Shown here piece by piece: positions 9,407-19,800 of a stretch of 64,000 bases of DNA (positions are counted from its first letter, which is position 1; the number at the start of each line of letters is the position of its first letter). The notes under the pieces are model-generated. The model worked only from the letters and a program-made list of their open reading frames with translations, searched no databases and was not told the DNA's origin. This stretch comes from Pedosphaera sp. (GTDB lineage: Bacteria; Verrucomicrobiota; Verrucomicrobiia; Limisphaerales; UBA9464): contig SIBK01000005.1 of the NCBI GenBank assembly GCA_009695205.1, positions 59,215-123,214 of the forward strand, read 5' to 3'. A program made the translations under genes and the position numbers.

Positions 9407-10957
9407 ATGCCTGACATTCTGCTTACGACGCTCAACGCCAAGTATATTCACGCGGCCTTCGGTCTGCGATACCTCATGGCCAACCTCGGCGCGCTTCAGT
9501 CTCAGGCGGCGATCGTCGAGTTCGACATCAACCAGAAGCCCGTCGAAATTGCAGCCGCCATCCTCAAGCAACATCCACGAATTGTCGGCATTGGAGTCTA
9601 TATTTGGAACGTGGCGCCCACCACAGAGCTCGCGGCAATCTTGCGCGCAGCCCGTCCTGAGCTCGTGATTGTACTGGGTGGACCCGAGGTGAGCTATGAA
9701 TGCGATCGTCAGGAAATCGTCCGAATTGCGGATTACGTCATCACCGGCGAAGCGGACCTTAAGTTCGCGGAGGTGTGCCACACATTGCTGTCGAGAAATC
9801 GTCCGGCGTTCAAAATCATTCCAGCGGAGACTCCAGATCTGGCGACCCTACAGCTTCCGTACGATTATTATGACGCTCGGGATGCGGCGCATCGGGTGAT
9901 CTATGTTGAGGCATCTCGGGGTTGCCCCTTTACCTGCGAGTTCTGTCTCTCGTCCCTGGATGTTCCTGTCCGGCAGTTTCCAGTGCCGCAGTTCCTGGGA
10001 GCAATGGAACGTTTGTTAGCCCGCGGCGTTCGCCACTTCAAATTTGTCGATCGCACCTTCAACCTCAATCTGGAGACGAGCCGTGCGATTCTGGAATTCT
10101 TCCTCGCCCGATGGAGTCCGGGACTTTTTGTGCATTTTGAGATGGTTCCGGATCGCTTGCCTGAGGCCTTGCGTGAGGTGATCGCCAGGTTCCCACCTGC
10201 CGCCCTCCAGTTCGAGGTTGGCATTCAAACGCTGAATCCGGAGGTAGAACGACTCATCAGCCGCCGACAGAACCACGATCGATTGAACGAGAACCTCGAA
10301 TGGCTGAGGCAGCAAAGCGGCGTGCATGTCCATGCCGACCTGATCGCGGGACTGCCGGGAGAGAGCATCGCCAGCATTGGCGCTGGGTTCGACCGCCTTG
10401 TGGCGCTCGGGCCGCAGGAAATCCAGTTGGGCATTCTGAAACGCCTCCGCGGTACGCCGATCGTGCGGCACGATGCCGAGTGGCGGATGGTCTATAACCC
10501 GCATCCGCCTTACGAAATTCTGCAGAATGGGCTGCTTGATTATGCGACGGTGCACTCGTTGCGCCGTTTTTCACGGTTTTGGGATCTATATTCCAACAGC
10601 GGCCATTTTCAAGACTCGCTGCCGTGGGTCTGGAGGCGCGCCGACGGCTCCGGCGATTCTGCCTTTGCCGGGTTTCAATCCTTTTGCGCATGGCTCAGTG
10701 ATCGCGGCATCATGACCTCAGGCATTGCACTTACCCGACAATACCAACTCCTGTGGGAATATATCGTGACGGTGCGCGCCATGGATCCGGCGGAGTTCGG
10801 TCTGGTGCTGAGCGGTGACTACCGGCGATCCGGGCGGAGCGATCTGCCGAGCTGGCTGCCGGGTGGGGGCACCGTGCGTGGGAGTGCGAAGAAATCACGA
10901 GAGTCCGGACTGCCGAATCGGCAGGCGCGTCATTTGGGAAGTGAATTGTCGCCTTAA
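9407..10957 (+). CDS. B12-binding radical SAM protein, DUF4080-like C-terminus
   Basis: The N-terminal ~130 residues form a cobalamin-binding-like Rossmann domain (IVGIGVYIWN, VIVLGGPEVSYE). A radical SAM core follows with ASRGCPFTCEFCLSS, giving the C-x3-C-x2-C 4Fe-4S motif. The substrate is unknown; such proteins often methylate or rearrange unactivated carbon. The start at 9407 (MPDILLTTLNAKY) is chosen because that text opens the B12 domain; the track ORF adds 12 unlikely residues. The C-terminal tail after about residue 470 is basic and unremarkable. It stands alone between divergent rhaA and a convergent operon. Confidence 0.85.
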   Translation: MPDILLTTLNAKYIHAAFGLRYLMANLGALQSQAAIVEFDINQKPVEIAAAILKQHPRIVGIGVYIWNVAPTTELAAILRAARPELVIVLGGPEVSYECDRQEIVRIADYVITGEADLKFAEVCHTLLSRNRPAFKIIPAETPDLATLQLPYDYYDARDAAHRVIYVEASRGCPFTCEFCLSSLDVPVRQFPVPQFLGAMERLLARGVRHFKFVDRTFNLNLETSRAILEFFLARWSPGLFVHFEMVPDRLPEALREVIARFPPAALQFEVGIQTLNPEVERLISRRQNHDRLNENLEWLRQQSGVHVHADLIAGLPGESIASIGAGFDRLVALGPQEIQLGILKRLRGTPIVRHDAEWRMVYNPHPPYEILQNGLLDYATVHSLRRFSRFWDLYSNSGHFQDSLPWVWRRADGSGDSAFAGFQSFCAWLSDRGIMTSGIALTRQYQLLWEYIVTVRAMDPAEFGLVLSGDYRRSGRSDLPSWLPGGGTVRGSAKKSRESGLPNRQARHLGSELSP

Positions 10958-11164
10958 GATTGGGCATTTTCGCAGAGCTGCGGAGGACGTTGTTCTGAAT
11001 ATTGCCGCAGAGGCGGGGTGAGGGGTCACTTAGATTCCACGAAGTCAAGAGTCCTGAGGCTCTGAAGTTCCAGTCGCCAATTTCCGGATCGACAAAGTTT
11101 CCGACGAAGAAAAGCCAGAGGAGGCCATTTTTTCTGCCACTCACACCTGCGACCTCCAACCGAA

Positions 11165-12637
11165 TCACGCGAGGATGCCGCGGATCACCTCTCCATCCAC
11201 ATCCGTCAATCGTTCATCCCGCCCACTGTGCAGGTGGGTTAATCGCAAATGATCCAGGCCCATCAGGTGCAGGATGGTGGCATGGATGTCGTTAATATGC
11301 GCGCGGCCTTCAACCGCGTGCAGGCCGATCTCATCGGTAGCTCCATAAATTGTGCCGGCGCGGATTCCGCCGCCGGCGAACCACATCGAGAATCCGGTGG
11401 CATTGTGATCTCGTCCCCGGCTGCCTTTCTGGCTGACGGGAGTTCGGCCAAACTCGCCGCCCCAGATCACCAGGGTGTCGTCGAGCAAGCCGCGTCGCTT
11501 GAGATCGGTGAGTAGCGCGGCGACGGGGCGATCCGTGGCGCCGCACATCCGTTCGTGATTGGCGTTCACGTCATCGTGCGCATCCCATTGCCAGGCGACA
11601 GGGCCGCCGCCGGAGTAGAGCTGGACGAAGCGAACTCCGCGCTCAATGAGCCGCCGCGTGATCAGGCAGCGGGTGCCGAATTCGGAAGTGAGGGGCTGAT
11701 CAAGGCCGTAGAGTGTTCGCGTTTCCGCCGATTCGCGGGAGATATCAACGGCTTCTGGCGCCTCCGCCTGCATGCGAAACGCCAGCTCGTAACTCTTGAT
11801 TCTCGCCTCCAGTTCGGTGTCATTGCCGGGCAGGTGACGCTGATTCAAGCCCTGCATGTAATTCAGGATCCGGCGCTGGCGCGGACGGTCAAAACCAGGG
11901 TCGTCGGGAGCAAGGTTAACGATCGGGTTGGGACCGGGTCGGAAGAGTGTGCCTTGGCTCGAAGCGGGCAAAAAACCAGAACTCCAGCAGGGTGCACTGC
12001 CCTCGGGAGTACCTTGGGGTTGGGCCATGACCACGAAGGCCGGCAGGTTCTCCGACTCACTACCCAGTCCGTAGGTCACCCAACTGCCCAAGCTCGGATA
12101 CCCCATGAACACGCGACCCGAGTTCATCTGATAATGAGCGGGTGCGTGGATGACGCTGTCGACGGCGCAGGAACGAACGAGCGCGAGATTGTCGGCGTGC
12201 GCGTGCAGGTTTGGAAGCAGGTCGGACATATCCATGCCGCACCGTCCATAACGACCCCAGCGCCGACTGGTTCCGAGGCAGATCGGATCATTCTCAATGA
12301 ACTGACTCTTAATGGTGCCGAAGCTTTCGGGGAGCCGCTTGCCATTCAACGCATTCAGGACCGGTTTTGGGTCGAATAGATCCATCTGGCTCGGTCCGCC
12401 GACCATGAACAGAAAAATGCAGCGCTTGGCGCGCGCTTGAAAGTGGGTGCGGGGTGGCGTCGGCGTTTTCGCGGACGGGACCCCAGCGCTCCGGGCCCAT
12501 TCTCCGGCCAGCATCTGCGAAAGGGCCAGGGCACCCAAACCGTTGCCCGCCGTCTCCAGGAAGCTCCGTCGCGAAAGTCCCACACCGGTTTCCATCGGAC
12601 CCGGGCAGCGGTCGGGTAGGATTGCATCAGGGGACAT
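11165..12637 (-). CDS. Secreted DUF1501 protein
   Basis: DUF1501 proteins belong to the alkaline phosphatase/sulfatase-like fold and are abundant in Planctomycetes and Verrucomicrobia; their reaction is not established. Visible are a Tat-like leader (LSRRSFLETAGNGLGALALS), RCIFLFMVGGPSQMDLFDPK, VIWGGEFGRTP and GRDHNATGFSMWFAGGG. The ATG at 12637 (MSPDAILP) overlaps the upstream gene by 11 nt and gives about 490 residues; an ATG at 12649 is also possible. The longer track ORF runs inside the upstream gene. It is the usual partner of the DUF1549/DUF1553 protein just upstream. Confidence 0.88.
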   Translation of the reverse strand: MSPDAILPDRCPGPMETGVGLSRRSFLETAGNGLGALALSQMLAGEWARSAGVPSAKTPTPPRTHFQARAKRCIFLFMVGGPSQMDLFDPKPVLNALNGKRLPESFGTIKSQFIENDPICLGTSRRWGRYGRCGMDMSDLLPNLHAHADNLALVRSCAVDSVIHAPAHYQMNSGRVFMGYPSLGSWVTYGLGSESENLPAFVVMAQPQGTPEGSAPCWSSGFLPASSQGTLFRPGPNPIVNLAPDDPGFDRPRQRRILNYMQGLNQRHLPGNDTELEARIKSYELAFRMQAEAPEAVDISRESAETRTLYGLDQPLTSEFGTRCLITRRLIERGVRFVQLYSGGGPVAWQWDAHDDVNANHERMCGATDRPVAALLTDLKRRGLLDDTLVIWGGEFGRTPVSQKGSRGRDHNATGFSMWFAGGGIRAGTIYGATDEIGLHAVEGRAHINDIHATILHLMGLDHLRLTHLHSGRDERLTDVDGEVIRGILA

Positions 12638-14936
12638 AGATAAACTCATTGCTGTTGACGAGGGCCAAAGTGAAGTCGGTCCACCGCTCGAGTGGCAACG
12701 CGAAGGGATCGTTTCCGATGAACGCCTGGGCATCCTGGAGTTCCGCAGCCGAGGGGGGCCGAGCATAACAGCGCAGGAAGGCCTCACGGATCCGGGCGGA
12801 ATCCGATGAGCTGCCCTCCAGCAGTGACGACGCAAAGGCTCGAGCGGATTGTTGGGCGAAGCTGCTATTGAGCATGACCAGAGCCTGCGGAGCGTGAGTG
12901 CTGACCGGGCGGCGCGGACACGGGGTCAGGGCATCCGGGGCGTCAAATGCGTCGAACAGCGGGTAATGGATATTCCGTTTCCGGTGCACATAGATCGAAC
13001 GCCGAAAATGCTGGGAGAGATCGCGATCAAGGGGCCAGAGGTCGACTACCTCGGCCTCGGTGAAAATCAACGCCCGGACTTCGGGTTCGAGCGGGATACA
13101 CACGCCTGGCCCCCCCGACTTGCGATTGAGCAGGCCGGACACCGCGAGGATCGAGTCCCGGAACCCCTCCGCTTCCATCCTTCGTTTATTCATCCGCCCA
13201 AGATATAGGTTGCCTGGATCCCGGGCGCTATCGCGGGCGCCCTGAGAAGCGCGCCGATAGGCCTGCGACGTCGTCATCAGCCGATGCAACGGCTTGAGTC
13301 TCCATCCATTTTGGATCAATTCCTGGGCGAGCCAATCGAGAAGTTCGGGATGGGATGGTCGTTCGCCACGGATACCAAAATCCGACGCCGTCGCCACTAG
13401 GCCGCGGCCAAAATGATGCTGCCAGAGTCGGTTGACGATGACGCGGGCAGTGAGAGGATTATTAGGTGCGATGAGCCAACGAGCGAGCGCGAGACGGCGA
13501 CCGGAGCGGGTGGGATCCAGGGGTGTCGTGGGCGCCTGGACTGTGGGCGAAGTTTTCATGCTCGCGAGCAGCAATGCGGGCGGAGCCGGATCGACTTTTC
13601 CTAGCTTCGCCTTCACACTGCCCCGCTGGAGAACTCGAGTGTCGGGCATGTTTGTGGCGCTCTCGGTCATTGTCATCGCGTGAGCAAGAGGGCGGGGTCG
13701 TTGGAGTTGAAGTTCGTGGATTTGTCGCTTCAAGGACTCTCGGATCTCATGGTTGGCGGGACGTTCCCTCACCGCATCGGCGATCTCCTCCCAGGTAACC
13801 CGTAACGCGACGCTGATACCTTCAAACAAACGAGCTTCTTCCGCGGTTCGTTTGTCCTTGGGCGTGTCACGGATTTCACGTTCGCGGGCGGTGAGTCCGG
13901 TTTCCTTGGTTTTCGCGAGCCTGTTCTTGAACGGTTCCTCGATCTTTGCCTGAGCTTCCGCCAGGGGCTTGATTTGGGCGTCGATCCGCGCCGTCTCTTC
14001 GTCAAATCGCTTCTTTTCCTCCTCGGTGTAGATCGGGATTTCGTTGAGTTGAGCTCCTGCAAAAAAAGCCTGAAGACGATAGTAATCTACCGTGGGAAAC
14101 GGGTCGAATTTGTGGTCATGACAGCGCGCGCAACCAACGGTCAATCCCAGAAACACCGACCCGACCGTCGCGGTCGTCGCGGTCAATTCGTCCTGGCGCC
14201 GGACCTCCGGGTCGATATTGCCGCCCACGACTTCACGCGGGCCGCTGCGCGCAAAGCCTGCGGCAATGAGTGCAGAATGGTCGCCGGGCTCCGCTTCGTC
14301 ACCCGCCACCTGCAGTGTGACAAAATGGTCGTAGGGAAGATCCTCGTTGAAGGCCTTGATCACCCAGTCGCGATAGCGCCAGGCATCGGGTCGGTCCGCA
14401 TCCAACTCGAACCCATTGGAATCGGCGTAGTGGGCAAGATCGAGCCAATGCTGAGCCCAGTGCTCACCGAAAGCAGGAGATGCTAGCAGTTTGTCGACGA
14501 CCTTTCCGTAGGCGTTTGCCGACGTGTCCTGGAGGAACTCGCGGAGTTCTGTCGGCGTGGGCGGAAGTCCAGTCAGGTCATAGGTTATTCGGCGCAACAG
14601 CTCTGGCTGGCTGGCTGGTTGGACGGGTTCCACGCCGGATTCACGGAACCGTTTGTTCAGGAACGCATCAATCGTATTCCCCGCCGCCGGCCCCGGGACG
14701 GTCACGGATGACATCGGTTGAAAAGACCAATGCCCGGATGTCGTAAGACCTTGGGGAACACCGGAGTTTGTATGCGGGGAATTGCCGGCGCAGAGATTGG
14801 CCATCCATCCGTCCAGAGCCAGTAGCAATACCAGGGCGCGTGTGACGAGAACTTGCGTGCCAAGTGGGTGGCGGGCATCTCGAGAGAAAAAGCATCTCAT
14901 AGAACTCACTTCACGGACGCGTAGCGGTTCGATCAC
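12627..14936 (-). CDS. Secreted DUF1549/DUF1553 (PSD1-type) protein
   Basis: A 769-residue exported protein. It has an N-terminal hydrophobic signal (VLVTRALVLLLALDG), then DUF1549 from about residue 85 (RRITYDLTGLPPTPTEL, HWLDLAHYADSNG) containing CARCHDHKFDPF near residue 269, then DUF1553 from about 480 (NPLTARVIVNRLWQHHFG, RRMEAEGFRDSILAVSG). CARCH is a C-x2-C-H motif that could bind heme c. A charged, coil-like insert lies between the domains. The GTG at 14936 abuts the peptidase stop; an ATG at 14900 is an alternative and keeps the signal peptide. Function is unknown; a role in secreted polymer breakdown is commonly guessed from gene neighbourhoods. Confidence 0.87.
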   Translation of the reverse strand: MIEPLRVREVSSMRCFFSRDARHPLGTQVLVTRALVLLLALDGWMANLCAGNSPHTNSGVPQGLTTSGHWSFQPMSSVTVPGPAAGNTIDAFLNKRFRESGVEPVQPASQPELLRRITYDLTGLPPTPTELREFLQDTSANAYGKVVDKLLASPAFGEHWAQHWLDLAHYADSNGFELDADRPDAWRYRDWVIKAFNEDLPYDHFVTLQVAGDEAEPGDHSALIAAGFARSGPREVVGGNIDPEVRRQDELTATTATVGSVFLGLTVGCARCHDHKFDPFPTVDYYRLQAFFAGAQLNEIPIYTEEEKKRFDEETARIDAQIKPLAEAQAKIEEPFKNRLAKTKETGLTAREREIRDTPKDKRTAEEARLFEGISVALRVTWEEIADAVRERPANHEIRESLKRQIHELQLQRPRPLAHAMTMTESATNMPDTRVLQRGSVKAKLGKVDPAPPALLLASMKTSPTVQAPTTPLDPTRSGRRLALARWLIAPNNPLTARVIVNRLWQHHFGRGLVATASDFGIRGERPSHPELLDWLAQELIQNGWRLKPLHRLMTTSQAYRRASQGARDSARDPGNLYLGRMNKRRMEAEGFRDSILAVSGLLNRKSGGPGVCIPLEPEVRALIFTEAEVVDLWPLDRDLSQHFRRSIYVHRKRNIHYPLFDAFDAPDALTPCPRRPVSTHAPQALVMLNSSFAQQSARAFASSLLEGSSSDSARIREAFLRCYARPPSAAELQDAQAFIGNDPFALPLERWTDFTLALVNSNEFIYVP

Positions 14937-16622
14937 TCAGTGTTTCGCGGCGTCCATCATCGTGTCGCGCCGGGCCTTGAATTCGTTGCCAGCCCGCCAT
15001 TCGGGCCAGGCGTCGCCATTCGCGACTCGGAGCCCGACTTGTAGCAGGAACTCGGTGTCCTGCGCTGCCCCTTCAAAGGTCCAGTTGGGGCGCACCTCGT
15101 CGGTGACTTTGTGGTAATCGTTCGCGATATAGTCTTCAATCAGCTTTTCGCCGAAGTCGGGGGGCTTTCCGATGAAGTGCGTCCCGGACTTTGCATAGTA
15201 GGCTGGCACGCCGACCTTCGCAAATTCGAAGTGGTCACTGCGGTAGTAGTAGCCCGCCTCGGGATGGGTCTCGGGCGCCATGGTACGACCCTGGCTCACG
15301 GCGACGGCCGTGCCGACGTCATCCAGCGTCGATGCGCCGAAGCCGATCGTGGCCATGTCGGTGGTGGGCCCGAAAGGGTTGGCGCCGTCGATGTTGATGT
15401 TCGCCAGGGTTTTGGTGAGCGGGTAGAGCGGGTGTTGCGCATAGAAGCGCGAGCCGAGCAGACCCTTTTCCTCGGCGGTGACCGAGAGAAAGAGGATGCT
15501 GCGCCGGGGTTGTTCCGCGGCGGGAAGAGTATGGAATCTCTGGGCTAACTCGAGCAGCACGGCGACGCCGGCGGCATTGTCCGCTGCACCATTGTAAATC
15601 TGGTCGCCTTCAAGCTGTGTGTTTCGGCCGAGATGATCCCAGTGCGCTGTGTAGACTACATGCTCGTCGCGGAGTTTAGGATCTGATCCTGGGAACCTGG
15701 CGACAACATTCTTGGAGTCGACGTTGCGGAGCTCGCTGTCGATGGTGAATGACGCCTTGGCACCGAGCGCGATCGGCCTGAAATCGGAGCCGAGCGCGGC
15801 CTTTTTGAGGGCGGAGAAATCCTTGCCGCACGCGGCAAAGAGCCGGGTGGCGGCATCCAGCGTCAGCCATCCTTCCATCGCGACATGGTCCCGATTGCCA
15901 TCGGGTGTCCGAATCTCAAAATTTTCCCGACTACGGCTGCCGATGACCACCGCGAAAGGGTAGGCGGCGGGTCCGGTCTCGTGGACGATGAGGCAGGCGA
16001 CAGCACCGTGAGCAGCGGCGATCTCATATTTGTAAGTCCAGCGTCCGTAGTAGGTCATGGCTTTGCCCCCGAAGATCTTCGGATCAAGCTGGCCGGTTTT
16101 CGGGTCGGTGACAGGCGGGTCGTTGACGAGCATGACGACGGTCTTGCCGCGAACGTCGACACCCTTGAAATCATCCCAACCGAATTCGTGGGCGACGACG
16201 CCATAGCCTACAAACACGACGTCGCTGTCTTTCACCGCCAGGCGGGGCGACACCCGGCTGGTCGGGCCGACAAAGTCGTTGATGGGTCTCATCGGCAGGG
16301 ACGTGCCCCCGATGTTAAAGGAGAGTGTCGGGTGCGATGTAATGCCGACCAGCGTGACGTCCTGGAGGTAGGTTCCGTCGGGATTGCCAGGCTGCAGGCC
16401 GAGTTTCTTGAACTCGCGGACGAGGTAGGCAACAGTCTTTTCTTCGCCTGGGGAGCCAGGGGCGCGGCCTTCAAAATTATCCGAAGCAAGCGTCTGGGTC
16501 CTGGCGAGAATGTTGGTTGAGGAGATGGTGGCGGGAGCCTCTGCAAACGCGAGCGATGCGGTGCAAGCCAGCAGGATGAGCAAGAGGGGATTGGCGTTAC
16601 GGGCGGAAAGTAGGGAGTTCAT
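14937..16622 (-). CDS. Secreted M28-family zinc aminopeptidase
   Basis: A 561-residue exported peptidase with a Sec signal (PLLLILLACTASLAFAEA). A PA-like insert (around GAVACLIVHETG) precedes the M28 core. Candidate metal ligands are in YTAHWDHLG, GAADNAAGVAVLLEL, SVTAEEKGLLGSR and YRSDHFEFAKVGVPAYY. It probably trims N-terminal residues from peptides outside the cytoplasm. Its stop TGA is followed directly by the GTG of the DUF1549/1553 gene, so it is the first gene of a three-gene secreted set. Confidence 0.9.
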   Translation of the reverse strand: MNSLLSARNANPLLLILLACTASLAFAEAPATISSTNILARTQTLASDNFEGRAPGSPGEEKTVAYLVREFKKLGLQPGNPDGTYLQDVTLVGITSHPTLSFNIGGTSLPMRPINDFVGPTSRVSPRLAVKDSDVVFVGYGVVAHEFGWDDFKGVDVRGKTVVMLVNDPPVTDPKTGQLDPKIFGGKAMTYYGRWTYKYEIAAAHGAVACLIVHETGPAAYPFAVVIGSRSRENFEIRTPDGNRDHVAMEGWLTLDAATRLFAACGKDFSALKKAALGSDFRPIALGAKASFTIDSELRNVDSKNVVARFPGSDPKLRDEHVVYTAHWDHLGRNTQLEGDQIYNGAADNAAGVAVLLELAQRFHTLPAAEQPRRSILFLSVTAEEKGLLGSRFYAQHPLYPLTKTLANINIDGANPFGPTTDMATIGFGASTLDDVGTAVAVSQGRTMAPETHPEAGYYYRSDHFEFAKVGVPAYYAKSGTHFIGKPPDFGEKLIEDYIANDYHKVTDEVRPNWTFEGAAQDTEFLLQVGLRVANGDAWPEWRAGNEFKARRDTMMDAAKH

Positions 16623-16829
16623 GCGTTATGCGGCTTGATCGCCAGAGAAGTGATTTTGTGTCCTCTTCATTCCAGGCGGAGTGTGTGGGTCCAAGGCTTG
16701 GTTACAAGGGGTTTTCTCTTTTGCGCCCGCTGCGTTTCTCGGTGTGAAACTTTCTCCATGCAGTCTCCGAAATAGACCGTACACGATGACACAAAGGACA
16801 AAGGGCGCCGTCTCCACGATTGACTGGCG

Positions 16830-19800
16830 CTACGGCGGCCCGCGCTGAATCAACCGGATTGCATCCAGGCGAAGAGGGGCGGTGATGAGATGCTGATCGA
16901 GCGAATGCTGTTGCTGAACGAGCAGGTCGATCTCTTCGGCGCGGACGCTGCGATTTACTTTTTTCAGTTCTTTGAGGCGCGCGATTTCATATTCCAATTG
17001 GGCGGTCATTTCCTGACGGGCCCGGCCGATGATTCCCAGGACCTGACGGCTCGCGATGCCCTGCGCTTTTTCGAGCAGACCAGGAAGCAATTTCTCTCGC
17101 AATCCAGACGGCGCCAGAAGGGCGTGGGCATCGCCGTTCTTCAGGAAACGCGCGAGCGTCTCCGTCGTGACAGAAATTCCCGCATCGTTACCGTGATGAT
17201 CCACCAGCACGCGCAGCGGAGTTGGCGGCAGGAAACGATCCACATGCAGATGCGGCGGGGCGATGCATTCGAGCACATAGATAGTTTCCACGTAGAGCGC
17301 CGCCGTCTTGGCATCTGGCCATTTCGCGAAACTGCTGTTTCCCTTCTCCGATCCGAGCAAGAGATCGAGCGCGCCCGTGACCAGCGGATGATCCCACGTC
17401 AGAAACTGAATCTCCTCGCGCGCCAGTGCTTGCCGCCGATCACAGGTGACCGTCAGTCCTCCGGTCGGCAGGCCGGGAAACGATTCTACGAACACGCCCG
17501 CCGAACCGAGTTGATACGTTCGGTGCGCCAGTTCCTCGACATGGATATTATAATGGTCCAGAACAGCGATCATGAACTCGTCGAGCGCCAGATCGGCATC
17601 GGGCTGGCGAATCTCTTGGGCAATTTTGGCTCCGATTTCGGGGCGAAACGAATTCAATTCCAGCAATCGGTCGCGGCCCTGTTCCAAGCGGGCAGTCAAT
17701 TCCGTTCGCGCGATTTGCGTATCGAGGACCAGGCGATCCAGTTCGGCGCGCTCAGTCGCTTCGGTTTCGTGAAAGTCCTGGGCCAGATCGAAAACCCGTG
17801 CGCCGAAGCGCTCCAATAATTCATGTCCACCGTGCAAATTCTTTTCAAACGAATTCAATCCCTCCTGATACCAACGGGCCAAAACTTCCTGCGAACTCCC
17901 CGTGACGAAGGGCACATACACCTGAATTTCCGAGGTCTGTCCAATGCGGTCGAGACGTCCGATTCGTTGTTCCAGCAATTCCGGATCGAGCGGGAGATCA
18001 AAGAGGACCAGATGATGAGCGAACTGAAAGTTCCGGCCCTCACTGCCGATCTCCGAGCAAATCAAAATGCGCGCCCCGTCTTCCTCTGCGAACCACGCCG
18101 CATTGCGATCTCGTTGCACTAGGGAAAGTCCCTCGTGAAACACGGCCTGTTTCACGTTCAATCGCTGCCGCAGCGCGGAATCAATCGCCTCAACTTTTCG
18201 CTGAGTGCGTCCGATGACCAACACCTTTTCCTGATCCAATGTTCGCAGCCGATCCGACAGCCAATCGATCCGCACGTCCTTGCAGAAATTCGGTTGGAAC
18301 GGCGTGAGCGCGTTCGAATTCGCGTCGCTGGCAAATTCCTCCGCCAGCGTTTCAAAAAATTCCCTGTCGCCCGTCGGTGAGGTCAAGGGGCATAGTTGGG
18401 CAACGCGCTTGGGAAATCCGCTGATCGTTGCGCGTGTGTTGCGGAACATCAGGCGGCCCGTGCCGTGTTGATCGAGCAACGCTTTGATCAACTCTTCACC
18501 GACGCAACCAACGCCTTGGGCGATCTGATCCAATAGGGAACGGACGTTCGTTTCGGAATCCGCCAATATCCGTACTAAGTTCGCAACGTCGCCGGGCGAA
18601 AGTGGGTGATCAGCGAGTAGTTTTTCCGCAAGGCCCGCGACCACCCGATAGCTCTGTGCTTCTCTTAGGAATTCCCCGAGGTCGTAGAACCGATCCGGAT
18701 CCAACAACCGCAGGCGGGCGAAATGGCTGGCCATGCCAAGTTGCTCGGGCGTTGCGGTCAGCAGGAGCAGTCCGGGTGTCGACTGACCCAACGCCTCGAC
18801 CACTGCGTATTCCGGGCTGACGCCCTCCAGGGACCAACCGAGATGATGGGCCTCATCCACCACAAGCATATCCCACCGGGCGGCGACAGCCTGCTGTACC
18901 CGCAGATCCTTGCCGGTGAATAGGCTGAGACTGGCGAGCACCAGTTGATCGTCGAGGAAGGGATTGGATTCCGGATTTGCCGATTCAATTGCATCGCACC
19001 GTTCCTCATCGAAGATGTGGAACCAGAGATTGAAGCGGCGCAGCAGTTCGACAAACCATTGGTGGACCAACGAGTCTGGCAAAAGGATCAGCACCCGTTG
19101 CGCACGACCGGTCAAGATCAGGCGGTGAAGAATCAGGCAGGCTTCGATGGTTTTGCCCAGGCCAACTTCGTCGGCGAGCAAAACCCGCGGCACGAGTCGT
19201 CCCGCGACTTCGGAAGCGATGTAGAGTTGGTGAGGAATGAGATCAATCCGGCCGCCCACAAAACCGCGCACCCGGGATCTGCATCGGCGATGCTGATGCT
19301 CCGACGCGGCCACTCGAAGATCGAAGACTTCCGTCGGATCGAATTGACCGGAGAGCAGGCGCTCCTCGGGTTTGCTGAAACTAATGGCGTCGTTGAGTTC
19401 TGTTTCGCACAGTTCCTTACCGCCCCCCCGGTAGAAGATCAGTCCAGCCCGCTCGACGGCCGATTGCACTACCAACGTCGAGTCCGCCTGGCTTCGAATC
19501 GTATCCCCCACTCGAAAGCGCACACGTCGGAGAGGCGCGTTGTCGCGAGCATATTCCCGCGTCTCGTCGCTGGCCCGGAATTCGATCGTGACCGTTCGAA
19601 GCGTGACCCGGCGAAGGGAACCCAGTCCGAGCTCAGGTTCGCTCTGACTGATCCATCGCTGACCGGGATAAAAGTTGTCTGGCATAAGTTCCACGGCGTG
19701 GTGTTCCGCGCTTGGGAATGGAGGGGTTGCCGGTGTAGCCGTTGCTATCCATTTATGCAAGTCCTGCACCGTGTCGATGTCGCTCAATGTTCGTAATTCG

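Noticed and set aside
11555-12379. Plus-strand 274-residue ORF
   Set aside because: It is antisense to the DUF1501 gene and has no family features.
16626-16817. 63-residue minus-strand ORF upstream of the M28 peptidase
   Set aside because: No ribosome site, no domain and no convincing composition; more likely part of the promoter region.
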